A stretch of 64,000 nucleotides of DNA from Rhodospirillaceae bacterium (GCA_011523655.1 WTGH01000039.1:1-64000); one strand, 5' to 3'; positions 23,046 to 34,310 are shown, counted from the stretch's first letter. The notes: generated by a model from the sequence alone, not told the origin. Program-made: numbers and translations.

Positions 23046-23381
23046 ATGGCTGTCAAGATCAGGCTGAAGAAGGGAGACCGGGTGGTCATCACCGCCGGCA
23101 AGGACAAGGGCAAGACCGGCGACATCACCAGGGTCATCAAGGGGAGCAAGCCGGGGGATCACCGCGTCGTCGTAGGCGGCGCGAACATGGTCAAGCGGCA
23201 CACCAAGCCGACCCAGATGAATCCCGGCGGCATCGTCGAGCGCGAAGCGCCGATTCACATTTCGAATGTGGCGATGGTCGATCCGAAGGATTCCACGGCG
23301 ACGCGGGTCGGCTACACCTTCCTGGAAGGCGGCCGGAAAGTGCGCTTTGCCAAGCGATCCGGCGAGATCATCGACCGGTAG
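23046..23381 (+). CDS. rplX: 50S ribosomal protein L24
   Basis: [25 protein letters not shown]. Confidence 0.97.
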   Translation: MAVKIRLKKGDRVVITAGKDKGKTGDITRVIKGSKPGDHRVVVGGANMVKRHTKPTQMNPGGIVEREAPIHISNVAMVDPKDSTATRVGYTFLEGGRKVRFAKRSGEIIDR

Positions 23382-23407
23382 CGGCGAGCGGAAGGAGCGA
23401 CCGGACC

Positions 23408-23956
23408 ATGTCTTCGCCAAGACTGTACGAGCACTACAAGAGCTCGGTGCGGGACCAGTTGAAGCAAGCCTTCAGCTACACCAACCCGAACCAGATTCCG
23501 CGTCTGGAGAAGATCGTTCTGAATATGGGCGTCGGCGAGGCGACCCAGGACCGGAAAAAGATCGACGGCGCCGTGGACGACATGACCCGGATCTCCGGCC
23601 AGAAGCCGCTGGTGACTCGCGCAACGCGATCCGAGGCCGGCTTCAAGTTGCGCGAGGGCATGACGATCGGCGCGAAAGTGACGCTGCGTCGGATACGGAT
23701 GTACGAATTCCTCGACCGGCTTGTGACCATCGCCCTGCCGCGGGTGCGCGACTTCCGCGGCCTCAGCCCGAGAAGTTTCGACGGCCGGGGCAATTTTGCG
23801 ATGGGCATCCGCGAACAGCTCGTGTTTCCGGAAATCGACTACGACAAGACCGACACGATCCGCGGCATGGACATTGTGCTGGTGACGACGGCGCAGACCG
23901 ACGAAGAGGCGCTGGTACTGCTAAAGGGCTTCAACCTGCCCTTCCGCGCCAGCTAG
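23408..23956 (+). CDS. rplE: 50S ribosomal protein L5
   Basis: [45 protein letters not shown]. Confidence 0.97.
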   Translation: MSSPRLYEHYKSSVRDQLKQAFSYTNPNQIPRLEKIVLNMGVGEATQDRKKIDGAVDDMTRISGQKPLVTRATRSEAGFKLREGMTIGAKVTLRRIRMYEFLDRLVTIALPRVRDFRGLSPRSFDGRGNFAMGIREQLVFPEIDYDKTDTIRGMDIVLVTTAQTDEEALVLLKGFNLPFRAS

Positions 23957-23980
23957 GCAACACAGGAACGAGATCCGACG

Positions 23981-24286
23981 ATGGCGAAAAAAAGCGCAAT
24001 CGAAAAAAACGACAAACGGCGCCGGCTGGTGGCGAAGTTCGCGGGCAAACGCGCCGCGCTCAGGGCGATGGCCAAGGATGCCTCGCTGCCCCCGGAAGAA
24101 CGCTTCAAGGCGCGGCTCAAGCTGAACGAATTGCCGAAGAACGGCGCGGCGACCCGGGTGCGCAATCGTTGCGCCGTAAGCGGCCGTCCGCGCGGCTACT
24201 ACCGCAAGTTTGGCATCTCGCGCATTGCGCTCAGGGATCTCGGCTCGAAGGGCCAGCTGCCGGGCGTCGTCAAATCGAGTTGGTAG
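23981..24286 (+). CDS. rpsN: 30S ribosomal protein S14
   Basis: [17 protein letters not shown]...; non-zinc type (no CxxC). Confidence 0.97.
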   Translation: MAKKSAIEKNDKRRRLVAKFAGKRAALRAMAKDASLPPEERFKARLKLNELPKNGAATRVRNRCAVSGRPRGYYRKFGISRIALRDLGSKGQLPGVVKSSW

Positions 24287-24296
24287 GGGGCGGACC

Positions 24297-24695
24297 ATGG
24301 CGATGAGCGATCCTCTCGGCGATCTGCTGACCCGTATCCGCAACGGTCAGCGCGCCTCCAAAGCCAGCGTCGTGTGTCCCCACTCGACGCTGAAGATGAA
24401 TGTGCTGCGCGTACTGAAAGACGAAGGCTATATCCGCGGCTACAGCGAACGCGAGGTCCGCAAGGGCATCAGGGAAATTGTCATTGAGTTGAAGTACCAC
24501 GAGGGAACTCCGGTGATCCGCGAGATCGCACGGATTTCCACGCCCGGCCGGCGGGTCTACTCGGCAATCAAGGATTTGAACCGGGATCGCGGCGGATTGG
24601 GCACAAAGATCCTGTCCACCGGGCGGGGCGTCTTGTCGGACAACGCCGCCCGCGAGGCCAATGTGGGCGGGGAGGTGCTCTGCCGGGTCTTTTGA
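24297..24695 (+). CDS. rpsH: 30S ribosomal protein S8
   Basis: MAMSDPLGDLLTRIRNGQRA. Confidence 0.97.
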   Translation: MAMSDPLGDLLTRIRNGQRASKASVVCPHSTLKMNVLRVLKDEGYIRGYSEREVRKGIREIVIELKYHEGTPVIREIARISTPGRRVYSAIKDLNRDRGGLGTKILSTGRGVLSDNAAREANVGGEVLCRVF

Positions 24696-24737
24696 TCGCG
24701 GCAGGAGCGGAACGAAAAAGACGGAACGGAACAAGCT

Positions 24738-25271
24738 ATGTCGCGGATCGGCAAGGAACCGGTGAAGATCCCGAGCGGCGTCGACGTCAAGATCGACGGC
24801 CTGCTGGTGACCGCCAGGGGCAAGCTGGGCGAAGAGAGCTTCCGGCTGACCGACGACGTGATCGTCAGCCAGCAGGACGGCGCGCTGTCCGTGTCGCCGG
24901 CCAACGACGGCAAACGGGCGCGCACCATGTGGGGCACGACGCGCAGCCAGCTGCAGAACATCGTCATCGGCGTGTCGGAAGGCTTTACCTACAATCTGGA
25001 TATCCAGGGCGTCGGCTATCGCGCCGCTGTACAGGGTAGGACCCTCAATCTGCAGCTCGGCTACAGCCACGATATCGACTATCCGATCCCGGACGGCGTC
25101 AGTGTTTCGGTCGAGCGCAATGTGGCGATCGAGGTCAAGGGTACGAACAAGGCCGTGATCGGGCAGTTCTGCAGCGAAGTGCGCGCGTTCCGGCCGCCCG
25201 AACCTTACAAGGGCAAGGGCGTGCGCTACCGCGGCGAATATGTCATGCGCAAGGAAGGCAAAAAGAAATAG
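24738..25271 (+). CDS. rplF: 50S ribosomal protein L6
   Basis: [15 protein letters not shown]. Confidence 0.98.
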   Translation: MSRIGKEPVKIPSGVDVKIDGLLVTARGKLGEESFRLTDDVIVSQQDGALSVSPANDGKRARTMWGTTRSQLQNIVIGVSEGFTYNLDIQGVGYRAAVQGRTLNLQLGYSHDIDYPIPDGVSVSVERNVAIEVKGTNKAVIGQFCSEVRAFRPPEPYKGKGVRYRGEYVMRKEGKKK

Positions 25272-25338
25272 GCGCCGGTTTCCGGTTGGCGGATTCCGGG
25301 CCGTCTGTTTCCCGATTTTTGGCGAGAAGCGACACACG

Positions 25339-25704
25339 ATGGCAACCAGAGAGAAAAGACTGTTTGCGCGCCGCAGGCGCCGCAACCGGCATGCAATCCG
25401 GAAGAAGGCGAATGGACGTCCGCGCCTGTCGGTCTTCCGCTCCGGCAAGCACATCTATGCCCAGGTCATCGACGATCTGACGGGAGAGACCAGGGCCTCG
25501 GCCTCGACCGTCGAGAAGGATGTCAGGAGCACGATCGGGAACGGAGCCAACATAGCGGCGGCCGAAGCCATCGGTCGGCTGGTGGCGGAGCGCGCATTGA
25601 AGGCCAAAGTCGACTCCGTGGTCTTCGACCGCGGCGGCTACATCTATCACGGCCGGGTCAAGGCGCTGGCGGAAGCCGCGCGCGAGGCCGGTCTCAGATT
25701 CTAG
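25339..25704 (+). CDS. rplR: 50S ribosomal protein L18
   Basis: [42 protein letters not shown]. Confidence 0.97.
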   Translation: MATREKRLFARRRRRNRHAIRKKANGRPRLSVFRSGKHIYAQVIDDLTGETRASASTVEKDVRSTIGNGANIAAAEAIGRLVAERALKAKVDSVVFDRGGYIYHGRVKALAEAAREAGLRF

Positions 25705-25718
25705 GGGACGGTAGTCGA

Positions 25719-26288
25719 ATGGCTCGAGAGAACAGGCGGGATGACCGCCGCCGTGGCGGCGGGGACGACCGGGAAGAGAACGAGTTTGTCGAGAAACTCG
25801 TCAGCATCAACCGGGTCGCCAAGGTTGTGAAGGGCGGCCGGCGGTTCGGCTTCGCCGCACTCGTTGTGGTCGGCGACGGCAAGGGCCGGGTCGGGCACGG
25901 CGCCGGCAAGGCGCGCGAGGTGCCCGAAGCGATCCGCAAGGCGACGGAGCAGGCCAAGCGCCAGATGATCCGGGTGCCGCTGCGCGAGGCGCGCACGTTG
26001 CATCACGACGTCAAGGGCCGTTACGGCGCCGGCAAGGTCGTGCTCCGGGCGGCGCCGGCGGGAACAGGTATTATTGCGGGCGGCCCGATGCGGGCGATTT
26101 TCGAGAGCATCGGAATCCACGATATCGTCGCCAAGTCGGTCGGCACCTCGAACCCGCACAATATGGTCAAAGCGACCTTCGATGCGCTGACGCAGATCCA
26201 GTCTCCGCGCGATGTCGCGTCGCGCCGGAGCAAGAAGGTCGGCGATATCGTCGGGCGCCGCCAGGACGGCGGCGAAGCCCGCGAATAG
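25719..26288 (+). CDS. rpsE: 30S ribosomal protein S5
   Basis: S5 domain, [29 protein letters not shown]. Confidence 0.98.
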   Translation: MARENRRDDRRRGGGDDREENEFVEKLVSINRVAKVVKGGRRFGFAALVVVGDGKGRVGHGAGKAREVPEAIRKATEQAKRQMIRVPLREARTLHHDVKGRYGAGKVVLRAAPAGTGIIAGGPMRAIFESIGIHDIVAKSVGTSNPHNMVKATFDALTQIQSPRDVASRRSKKVGDIVGRRQDGGEARE

Positions 26289-26335
26289 AACAACAACGCC
26301 CCGGAGCCGAAGTTCGGGGCGCCGGAGCAGGCGCG

Positions 26336-26524
26336 ATGGCAGAGAAGAAGAAGACTTTGCGGGTAACCCAGACCGGCAGCCCGATCGGCCGCCCGAAGGA
26401 TCAGCGCGCGACGCTGGTCGGCCTGGGTCTCAACAAGATGCACCGGACGCGCGAGCTGGAAGACACGCCGGCTGTGCGCGGCATGATCCGCAAGGTGCAC
26501 CATCTGGTGCGCGTCGAGGACTGA
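26336..26524 (+). CDS. rpmD: 50S ribosomal protein L30
   Basis: [44 protein letters not shown]. Confidence 0.97.
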   Translation: MAEKKKTLRVTQTGSPIGRPKDQRATLVGLGLNKMHRTRELEDTPAVRGMIRKVHHLVRVED

Positions 26525-26582
26525 AGCGCGAGCGGCGACCGGCAGGGCAGTTGGCCCGGCCGGCAACAGCGGATTTGGAACG

Positions 26583-27143
26583 ATGAAACTCAACGAACTG
26601 GCCGACAACAAGGGCGCGCGAAAGACGCGGACGCGGATCGGGCGGGGCATCGGCTCCGGCAAGGGCAAGACGGCCGGCCGCGGCCACAAGGGCCAGAACT
26701 CCCGCTCCGGCGTCTCAATCAGTGGCTTTGAAGGCGGGCAGATGCCGCTGTACATGCGCCTGCCCAAGCGCGGCTTCAACAACATATTCCGGAAGTCCTA
26801 TGCGGCGGTGAATGTCGGCCGCTTGCAGCAGGCGATCGACGCCGGAAAACTGGACGCCGGCGCGCCTATCGATGCCGGCGCACTCGTGAAAGCCGGTGTG
26901 ATCCGACGGCCGCTCGACGGCGTGCGCCTGCTCGGCCATGGCGAGATTTCCGCGGCCATCGAGATATCGATCTCGGGTGCAACGGGTGCGGCGGTCGCGG
27001 CGGTTGAAAGGGCTGGCGGCAAGGTCAATATCGAAGCTGCGGCGCCGAAGCCGGAAGGCAAGTTGCCGAAGAACGAGAAGAAGGCAGCGAAGCGGGCAGA
27101 GCGCGCCAGAGACGGCAAGGCCGCCGCACCGGCGGAGTCGTGA
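26583..27143 (+). CDS. rplO: 50S ribosomal protein L15
   Basis: [38 protein letters not shown]; Ala/Lys-rich C-terminal tail. Confidence 0.97.
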   Translation: MKLNELADNKGARKTRTRIGRGIGSGKGKTAGRGHKGQNSRSGVSISGFEGGQMPLYMRLPKRGFNNIFRKSYAAVNVGRLQQAIDAGKLDAGAPIDAGALVKAGVIRRPLDGVRLLGHGEISAAIEISISGATGAAVAAVERAGGKVNIEAAAPKPEGKLPKNEKKAAKRAERARDGKAAAPAES

Positions 27144-27180
27144 GCCCGAAGCTCGTCACGCAGACGCGACAGGCAACCGG

Positions 27181-28527
27181 ATGGCAGTGACCGACAGAAT
27201 TGCGCCGAGCATGGGCTGGAGCGCGTTTTCGAAGGCGACCGACCTGAAAAAGCGCCTGTGGTTCACGCTGGGCGCACTGATCGTTTACCGACTGGGGACC
27301 TACATCCCGATCCCCGGCATCGATCAACAGATTTTTGCCGACATTTTCGCCCAGATCAATCAGGGCGGCGGCCTGCTGACGGTGCTCAGCACCTTTTCCG
27401 GCGGGGCGCTGGAGCGCATGACCATCTTTGCGCTCAACATCATGCCCTATATCTCCGCGGCGATTATCATCCAACTCCTGACCGCCGTGTCGCCGAAGCT
27501 GGATCAACTCAAGAAAGAAGGCGAATCCGGCCGAAAAAAAATCAACCAGTATACCCGCTATCTCACAGTGCTCCTGGCGGCTGTCCAGGCCTACGGCGTT
27601 GCCGTCAGCCTCGAAGGCGCCAGTTCGAGCGCCGGCAACGCGGTCGCCAACCCCGGCATGTTCTTCCGTGCGACCGTCGTTATCACGCTGGTCGGCGGCA
27701 CGATTTTCCTGATGTGGCTGGGCGAGCAGATCACGGCGCGCGGTGTCGGCAACGGAATTTCGCTTATTATCTTCGCCGGCATCGTCGCCAGCGGTCCGGC
27801 CGCCATGGCGCAATTGTTTGAGATGGGCCGCCGGGGCTCGCTGTCCGCTTTCGCGATCATCGCTTTCGTCGCCATGGCAGTCCTGGTTGTCGCTATTGTG
27901 GTGTTTATGGAGCGGGCGCAACGAAGAATTGTCGTCCAGTATCCCAAACGGCAGCAGGGCAACCGGCAGATCGGCGGCGAGCAATCGCACATCCCGCTCA
28001 AGCTCAACACCGCCGGTGTGATTCCGCCGATCTTTGCGAGTTCTCTGTTGCTTCTCCCGGCAACGATTACCGGCTTTTCCGGGCAGGGCGGGCCGGAATG
28101 GTTGAACGTGGTGAACGCACTGATGGGCCGCGGCCAGCCGTTGTTCCTGCTGATCTATATCGGCATGATCGCCTTCTTCACATTCTTCTACACGGCGATC
28201 GTCTTCAATCCGCAGGACACCGCGGACAATCTGCGCAAATATGGCGGCTTCATACCCGGAATCCGCCCGGGTAAGCCGACAGCCGACTATCTCGACCATG
28301 TGCTTACGCGAATTACCGTCGTCGGCGCGCTTTATCTGTGTGCAGTTTGCGCACTTCCCGAAGTGCTGATCACGCAATATGCGATCCCGTTCTATTTCGG
28401 CGGCACCTCGCTGCTGATCGTGGTCTCGGTGACCATGGATACGGTGGCGCAAATCCAGGGCCATATGCTGGCGCATCAGTATGAAGGGCTGATCCGAAAA
28501 TCCCGTCTGCGAGGCAGAAAATCTTGA
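27181..28527 (+). CDS. secY: Preprotein translocase subunit SecY
   Basis: SecY, 10-TM type hydrophobic pattern; position in spc operon. Confidence 0.98.
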   Translation: MAVTDRIAPSMGWSAFSKATDLKKRLWFTLGALIVYRLGTYIPIPGIDQQIFADIFAQINQGGGLLTVLSTFSGGALERMTIFALNIMPYISAAIIIQLLTAVSPKLDQLKKEGESGRKKINQYTRYLTVLLAAVQAYGVAVSLEGASSSAGNAVANPGMFFRATVVITLVGGTIFLMWLGEQITARGVGNGISLIIFAGIVASGPAAMAQLFEMGRRGSLSAFAIIAFVAMAVLVVAIVVFMERAQRRIVVQYPKRQQGNRQIGGEQSHIPLKLNTAGVIPPIFASSLLLLPATITGFSGQGGPEWLNVVNALMGRGQPLFLLIYIGMIAFFTFFYTAIVFNPQDTADNLRKYGGFIPGIRPGKPTADYLDHVLTRITVVGALYLCAVCALPEVLITQYAIPFYFGGTSLLIVVSVTMDTVAQIQGHMLAHQYEGLIRKSRLRGRKS

Positions 28528-29123
28528 ATATCGTTCTGATGGGCCCGCCCGGGTGCGGAAAGGGCACCCAGGCCCAGCGCCTCCAGGAAAGATTCGGGAT
28601 GGTTCACCTGTCGACCGGCGACATGCTGCGCGCGGCGGCGGCAGCGGGCACCGAAGCGGGTCTCAGGGCCAAGGCGATTCTCGACCGCGGCGACCTTGTG
28701 CCCGACGACATGGTCGTCGGCATCATCGTCGAGCGTATCGAAGATACCGAAATCCGTGAAAAGGGCTTCATTCTGGACGGGTTTCCGCGCACCGTCGCCC
28801 AGGCCGAGAAACTGGACGATGTCCTTACCGACAAGCGGATCGATATCCATCACATTATCGAGATGCGCGTGGACGAGGCCGCCCTGTTCGCCCGAATCGA
28901 GAGGCGGGCGCAGGAAAGCGCCGGAGCCCGGGCGGACGACAACGCCGAAACCCTGAAAAAGAGGATCGTCGTCTATCGGCAGCAGACCGCACCGATTCTG
29001 CCGTATTACGCGAAATCCGGTCGTCTGGAGACGGTCGACGGTATGGCTGCGATCGATGACGTAACGACGCAACTGGCGGCGATAGTGGAAAACAGCACCC
29101 GAACGCAAAGGCCTGCTGATTGA
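28524..29123 (+). CDS. adk: Adenylate kinase
   Basis: TTG start overlapping secY stop (TTGA); MNIVLMGPPGCGKGTQAQRLQERFGMVHLSTGDMLR. Confidence 0.96.
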   Translation: MNIVLMGPPGCGKGTQAQRLQERFGMVHLSTGDMLRAAAAAGTEAGLRAKAILDRGDLVPDDMVVGIIVERIEDTEIREKGFILDGFPRTVAQAEKLDDVLTDKRIDIHHIIEMRVDEAALFARIERRAQESAGARADDNAETLKKRIVVYRQQTAPILPYYAKSGRLETVDGMAAIDDVTTQLAAIVENSTRTQRPAD

Positions 29124-29147
29124 CAGGCGAAGGCAGTAGGCTATATT
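29120..29147 (+). promoter_or_regulatory. Strong consensus sigma70-type promoter for rpsM-rpsK-rpoA-rplQ
   Basis: TTGACA (29120-29125) -N16- TATATT (29142-29147); -35 overlaps adk stop codon. Confidence 0.7.
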
Positions 29148-29278
29148 CGCCATGGCTCCGGGGAATTTGCCCTTTCGGGGCCCATTCGCGCTTGCGCACA
29201 CCGGATTCGTTTCAACTCCGAATCGAAGCCGGTACGCCTTGAAGCGGCAGCGGCCTGGTAAGAGAAGGAGAGCGCACC

Positions 29279-29647
29279 TTGGCGCGAATTGCTGGTGTCA
29301 ATATCCCGACCGCTAAACGGGTCGTTATCGCCTTGACCTATATCCATGGCATCGGGCCGGCCCATGCCCGGCGGATCGTCGAGACCGTGGGCGTACCGAT
29401 GGAAAAGCGCGTGAATCAGCTTTCCGACGATGAGGTGGTGCGGATTCGCGAGACCATCGACCGGACCTTCCAGGTCGAGGGCGACTTGCGCCGCGAGACG
29501 GCGATGAACATCAAGCGGTTGATGGACCTCGGCTGCTATCGCGGCCTACGGCACCGCAAGGGTCTGCCGGTCAGGGGCCAGCGTACACATACCAACGCGC
29601 GCACCCGCAAAGGCAAGGCGCGGCCGATCGCCGGCAAGAAAAAGTAA
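29279..29647 (+). CDS. rpsM: 30S ribosomal protein S13
   Basis: TTG start; [26 protein letters not shown]. Confidence 0.96.
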   Translation: MARIAGVNIPTAKRVVIALTYIHGIGPAHARRIVETVGVPMEKRVNQLSDDEVVRIRETIDRTFQVEGDLRRETAMNIKRLMDLGCYRGLRHRKGLPVRGQRTHTNARTRKGKARPIAGKKK

Positions 29648-29654
29648 CGACTGT

Positions 29655-29680
29655 CAAACGCGCCGACAGCGGCGCGTTTG
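29655..29680 (+). promoter_or_regulatory. Perfect hairpin between rpsM and rpsK
   Basis: CAAACGCGCC-GACAGC-GGCGCGTTTG. Confidence 0.55.
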
Positions 29681-29750
29681 CCCGATCCGGCTCCGCCCCG
29701 ACCGATGCGAAAGGCCGGGGCATACCGGAAACCGCACGCAGGAGCAGTGG

Positions 29751-30143
29751 ATGGCAAGTCCAACGACAGGGCGGGTTCGTCGCCGCGAACGAAAGAACAT
29801 CACGTCCGGCGTCGCCCATGTGAACGCATCGTTCAACAACACGATGATCACGATCACCGATGCCCAGGGCAATGCAATTTCCTGGTCTTCGGCCGGCTCC
29901 CAAGGTTTCAAGGGATCGCGGAAGTCGACGCCCTACGCCGCGCAGATCGCCGCCGAGGACGCCGGCCGCAAGGCGCAGGAACACGGCATGAAGACCTTGG
30001 AAGTCGAGGTCAAGGGGCCGGGCGGCGGCCGCGAATCCGCGCTGCGCGCCCTGCAGTCGATCGGGTTCAACATTACCGCGATTCGCGATGTGACGCCGAT
30101 ACCACACAACGGCTGCCGGCCGCGCAAGCGCCGCCGGGTCTAG
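29751..30143 (+). CDS. rpsK: 30S ribosomal protein S11
   Basis: [26 protein letters not shown]. Confidence 0.97.
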   Translation: MASPTTGRVRRRERKNITSGVAHVNASFNNTMITITDAQGNAISWSSAGSQGFKGSRKSTPYAAQIAAEDAGRKAQEHGMKTLEVEVKGPGGGRESALRALQSIGFNITAIRDVTPIPHNGCRPRKRRRV

Positions 30144-30222
30144 CATCTCCCGCCGAAGGGAAGTGCCGCCGCAGATCTGAACGAATGACGCGCCGGGCGA
30201 CCGGCAGCTATGGGCTCTTGGT

Positions 30223-31245
30223 ATGAACGTACAACAGAAGAACTGGACCGATATTATCAAGCCGAACGGTTTGGCGACCGAATTCGGCAGCGATCCCGAC
30301 CGGCGAGCGACCATCATCGTTCAACCGCTGGAGCGCGGGTTCGGCCTGACCCTCGGTAACGCGCTGCGCCGGGTGTTGCTGTCCTCCCTGCAAGGCGCGG
30401 CGGTGACGTCGATCCAGATCGAGGGTGTGCTCCACGAATTTTCCTCAATTTCCGGCGTGCTCGAGGATGTCACTGACATTGTGCTCAACGTAAAGGCGCT
30501 GGCACTGCGCATGCATGGCGTGTCGGCGCGCCGCCTCTCGCTGCGCGCGCAAGGGCCCGGCGCAGTGACCGCAAGCCAGATCGAGGGGGTCCACGACGTC
30601 GAAATTCTCAACCCCGATCATGTGCTGATGCATCTCGACGAGGATATCGAGGTCGTCATGGAAATGACCGTGGAGAGCGGCAAGGGCTATGTACCCGCGG
30701 TCCAGAACCGCGCCGAAGACTCTCCGATCGGCCTCATTCCGGTGGATGCCATTTTCAGCCCTGTCAAGAAAGTGTCCTACAAGGTCGAAAATGCGCGGGT
30801 CGGACAGGTGACCGACCTCGACAAGCTGTCCCTTACCGTCGAGACGAACGGCGCGGTTTCGCCGGAAGATTCCGTCGCCCTGGCAGCGCGCATCCTGCAG
30901 GATCAGCTGCAGCTCTTTATCAATTTCGAAGAGCCGAAGCAGATCGTCAGGGAGGAACAGGAAGGCGACCTGCCGTTCAACCGGAACCTGCTGCGCAAGG
31001 TGGACGAACTGGAACTGTCGGTCCGGTCGGCAAACTGCCTGAAGAACGATAACATCATCTATATCGGCGACCTTGTGCAGAAGACGGAAACGGAAATGCT
31101 GCGCACGCCGAACTTCGGCCGCAAGTCCTTGAACGAAATCAAGGAAGTGCTGTCGCAGATGGGGCTGGCTCTGGGAATGGAAATACTGGACTGGCCGCCG
31201 GAGAATATCGAAGACCTCGCCCGCAAGCTGGAAGAACCGTACTAG
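30223..31245 (+). CDS. rpoA: RNA polymerase subunit alpha
   Basis: 340 aa RpoA with alpha-CTD. Confidence 0.98.
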   Translation: MNVQQKNWTDIIKPNGLATEFGSDPDRRATIIVQPLERGFGLTLGNALRRVLLSSLQGAAVTSIQIEGVLHEFSSISGVLEDVTDIVLNVKALALRMHGVSARRLSLRAQGPGAVTASQIEGVHDVEILNPDHVLMHLDEDIEVVMEMTVESGKGYVPAVQNRAEDSPIGLIPVDAIFSPVKKVSYKVENARVGQVTDLDKLSLTVETNGAVSPEDSVALAARILQDQLQLFINFEEPKQIVREEQEGDLPFNRNLLRKVDELELSVRSANCLKNDNIIYIGDLVQKTETEMLRTPNFGRKSLNEIKEVLSQMGLALGMEILDWPPENIEDLARKLEEPY

Positions 31246-31342
31246 AGCGGATCGCGCTAGGACACGTCGCGCTTGCCTTCGGTTTTCCGGCTGGGGCAGC
31301 AGGAACAGATCGGCCGACCGAGGCCGCCGGGGAGTTGGAGCC

Positions 31343-31768
31343 ATGCGCCACAGACTAAGCGGCCGGAAGCTGAACCGGACGAGCAGCCACCGCAAGGCCA
31401 TGTTCGCCAATATGGCGGCGGCGCTTATCAAGCACGAGCAGATCAGGACGACCCTGCCCAAGGCGAAGGATCTGCGCGGCGTTACCGACCGCCTTATCAC
31501 GCTGGGCAAGCGCGGCGACCTGCATGCGCGCCGGCAGGCTCTGGCGGTGCTGAAGGACCGTGCGCTCACCGAAAAGCTGTTCGGTACGCTGGCCGAGCGC
31601 TACGCCTCGCGCCGGGGCGGATATACTAGGGTGCTGCGCGCCGGCTTCCGCTATGGCGATTCGGCGCCAATGGCGGTTATCGAACTGGTCGACCGCGACC
31701 CCGATGCGAGGGGGCAGGACAGCGGCCCGACCCAAGACGCCGAGGTGGCCGAGGCGGAAGAGAGCTAG
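31343..31768 (+). CDS. rplQ: 50S ribosomal protein L17
   Basis: [24 protein letters not shown]; acidic C-terminal tail. Confidence 0.97.
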   Translation: MRHRLSGRKLNRTSSHRKAMFANMAAALIKHEQIRTTLPKAKDLRGVTDRLITLGKRGDLHARRQALAVLKDRALTEKLFGTLAERYASRRGGYTRVLRAGFRYGDSAPMAVIELVDRDPDARGQDSGPTQDAEVAEAEES

Positions 31769-31845
31769 GCGCCACGGCGCGGAACCGCTTCGGAATGTCC
31801 GTTCCGCCGCTGCGTGACGCTCGGGTCGGCGCCTTGACCGGGTGA

Positions 31846-33201
31846 ATGCCGATGGCGCTTAACGCGACGCCGCAGAACACCCCTGGTTTGTTCGAAGGTC
31901 ACGCGCCCCGGCCACTGGCCGACCGGCTGCGGCCGGAAACCCTGGAAGGTATCGTCGGACAGGATCACCTGATCGGCCCCGAAGCGCCGATCGGCCGGAT
32001 GTTGGCGGCCAATTCCCTCGTATCGCACATCCTGTGGGGTCCGCCAGGCACCGGAAAGACGACCATCGCGCGCCTGACGGCCGATCGGACGGCGCTTCAT
32101 TTCGAGCCGGTTTCTGCCGTATTCTCCGGCGTCGCCGAACTGCGCAAGATATTCGATGCGGCTCGACAGCGGCCGACCGGCGGGCAGGGCACGCTCCTGT
32201 TCGTCGACGAAATCCACCGCTTCAACCGGGCCCAGCAGGATGCCTTCCTGCCGGTTGTCGAGGACGGCACGGTCATCCTGGTCGGCGCGACGACTGAAAA
32301 TCCGTCTTTCGAGCTCAATCCCGCGCTGCTTTCGCGCTGCCGGGTGCTGGTGCTGAACCGGCTTGACGACGCAGCCCTCGAATCATTGTTGGTGCGCGCC
32401 GAATCCGTGGAACGGAAGCCGCTGAACCTCACCGCCGAGGCCCGCAGTGCTCTCAAGGCGATGGCTGACGGCGACGGGCGCTATCTTCTGAATTTGGCGG
32501 AAACCGTCTGGGCTGCGGATACCGCGGGCGACGTCGATACGGCGGCGTTGGCGTCGCTGGTCCAGCGCCGGGCGCCGCTCTACGACAAGGGACAGGAAAG
32601 CCACTACAATCTGATCAGCGCTCTGCACAAGAGTCTGCGCGGTTCGGACTGCGACGCCGGCCTGTACTGGCTGGCCCGGATGCTCAGCGGCGGTGAAGAC
32701 CCGCACTATATCGCCCGGCGGCTGACCCGGTTTGCCGTGGAGGATGTCGGCCTTGCCGACCCGAACGCGCTTACGCAGGCGATTGCGGCCTGGCAGGCCT
32801 TCGAGCGAATCGGTTCGCCCGAGGGCGAACTGGCTCTCGCCCAGCTCGTCATCTATCTCGCGTCGGCGCCGAAGTCGAACGCGGCCTACAAGGCTCTCGG
32901 TGCAGCCACGCAGAGCGCCCGCAAGACCGGATCGCTCGCCCCGCCGAAGCATATTCTCAACGCGCCGACCAGGCTGATGAAGGATCTGGGCTACGGCGCC
33001 GGCTATGCCTACGACCACGACGAGGAAGACAGCTTTTCGGGACAGAACTATTTTCCGGACGGTATGCCGCGGGAGGCCTATTATCGCCCGGTCGAGCGCG
33101 GCTTCGAGCGCGATATCCGCAAGCGGCTCGACTATTGGTCGCGCCTGCGTGCGCGCCGGGCACAAGCCGGCGACCCGGCGCCCGACGACACGGAAGAATG
33201 A
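31846..33201 (+). CDS. rarA: RarA/MgsA replication-associated recombination AAA+ ATPase
   Basis: LWGPPGTGKTT, VDEIHRFNRAQQDAFLP. Confidence 0.93.
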   Translation: MPMALNATPQNTPGLFEGHAPRPLADRLRPETLEGIVGQDHLIGPEAPIGRMLAANSLVSHILWGPPGTGKTTIARLTADRTALHFEPVSAVFSGVAELRKIFDAARQRPTGGQGTLLFVDEIHRFNRAQQDAFLPVVEDGTVILVGATTENPSFELNPALLSRCRVLVLNRLDDAALESLLVRAESVERKPLNLTAEARSALKAMADGDGRYLLNLAETVWAADTAGDVDTAALASLVQRRAPLYDKGQESHYNLISALHKSLRGSDCDAGLYWLARMLSGGEDPHYIARRLTRFAVEDVGLADPNALTQAIAAWQAFERIGSPEGELALAQLVIYLASAPKSNAAYKALGAATQSARKTGSLAPPKHILNAPTRLMKDLGYGAGYAYDHDEEDSFSGQNYFPDGMPREAYYRPVERGFERDIRKRLDYWSRLRARRAQAGDPAPDDTEE

Positions 33202-33284
33202 AGGTCCTGCTTGCAGCCTCAGCCGCCGAATCGGCGCTGGATCGTTGGGCCGAGCGGCTGGCGGATCGTGCCGCGTCACGCTGA
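33198..33284 (+). CDS. Candidate 28-aa small ORF translationally coupled (ATGA) to rarA
   Basis: MKVLLAASAAESALDRWAERLADRAASR*; fills the gap to the next gene; ORF evidence only. Confidence 0.25.
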   Translation: MKVLLAASAAESALDRWAERLADRAASR

Positions 33285-33290
33285 GTAACG

Positions 33291-34310
33291 ATGCCTGTAA
33301 CCCGACACACCGTTGCGGAAACCGACGCCGACCAGCGGCTCGACCGCTGGTTCAGGCAGAAATTCCCGGAGTTGGGTCACGGCCGGCTGGAGAAACTTCT
33401 GCGCACCGGCCAGGTACGGGTCGACGGCAAACGGGTGAAGGCCGGGCACAGGCTCTCTCCCGGCCAGGTGATCCGTATCCCGCCGCTGGAGCTTGGGTTG
33501 CAGGACGCGGTCCCGGCGAGACGCCAGACGGAACGGCCGGCCGGATCGACGCGGGAAGACCGGAAATTCCTCGAGTCGATCGCACTGTATCGGGATGACG
33601 CCATTCTCGTCCTGAACAAGCCGGCGGGGCTGCCGGTCCAGGGCGGCTCCGGACAGATTCGCCACCTCGATGGCATGCTGCAAAGCCTGAGACGCTCCGG
33701 CGAACCGCCGCGCCTGGTGCATCGTCTCGACAAGGATACCAGCGGTGTGATCGCCGTCGGCCTGACGCGGCGGGCGACCTTGGCGCTGGCCGCGGCATTT
33801 CGGGGCCGGGAGGTGCGCAAGCTGTATTGGGCGGTCGTGGTCGGAACGCCGGAGCGGCGGCGCGGATTCATCGACCTCGCGCTTGCCAAGCGCGCGGGCC
33901 CGGCCGGCGAGCGGACAGTCGTCGGGGAAGACACCGGAACCGGCAGGAAAGCCGATGACACCCGCTCCGCACGAACCCGTTATGCGGTCATCGACCACGC
34001 GGCAAACCAGTTGACCTGGCTCGCCCTCATGCCGCTGACCGGCCGGACCCACCAGTTGCGTGCGCATTGCTCGGCGATCGGGACACCCATCCTCGGAGAC
34101 GGCAAGTATGGCGGTAGCGCCGCGTTCGTCGCCGGCCTGTCGCGCCAGGTCCATCTGCATGCGCATCGACTGGTCGCGCCGCATCCGGCAGGCGGATGGA
34201 TCGATGTAGAAGCCGCGTTGCCGCCCCATATGTCAGAGACGTTCGATATGATGGGCTTCGACGCACGCGCAGACACCGATCCCTTTGGCCTCGGCGCGGT
34301 CGGAGAGTAG
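33291..34310 (+). CDS. RluA-family (RluC-like) pseudouridine synthase
   Basis: S4 domain + PRLVHRLDKDTSGVIAVG catalytic motif. Confidence 0.93.
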   Translation: MPVTRHTVAETDADQRLDRWFRQKFPELGHGRLEKLLRTGQVRVDGKRVKAGHRLSPGQVIRIPPLELGLQDAVPARRQTERPAGSTREDRKFLESIALYRDDAILVLNKPAGLPVQGGSGQIRHLDGMLQSLRRSGEPPRLVHRLDKDTSGVIAVGLTRRATLALAAAFRGREVRKLYWAVVVGTPERRRGFIDLALAKRAGPAGERTVVGEDTGTGRKADDTRSARTRYAVIDHAANQLTWLALMPLTGRTHQLRAHCSAIGTPILGDGKYGGSAAFVAGLSRQVHLHAHRLVAPHPAGGWIDVEAALPPHMSETFDMMGFDARADTDPFGLGAVGE

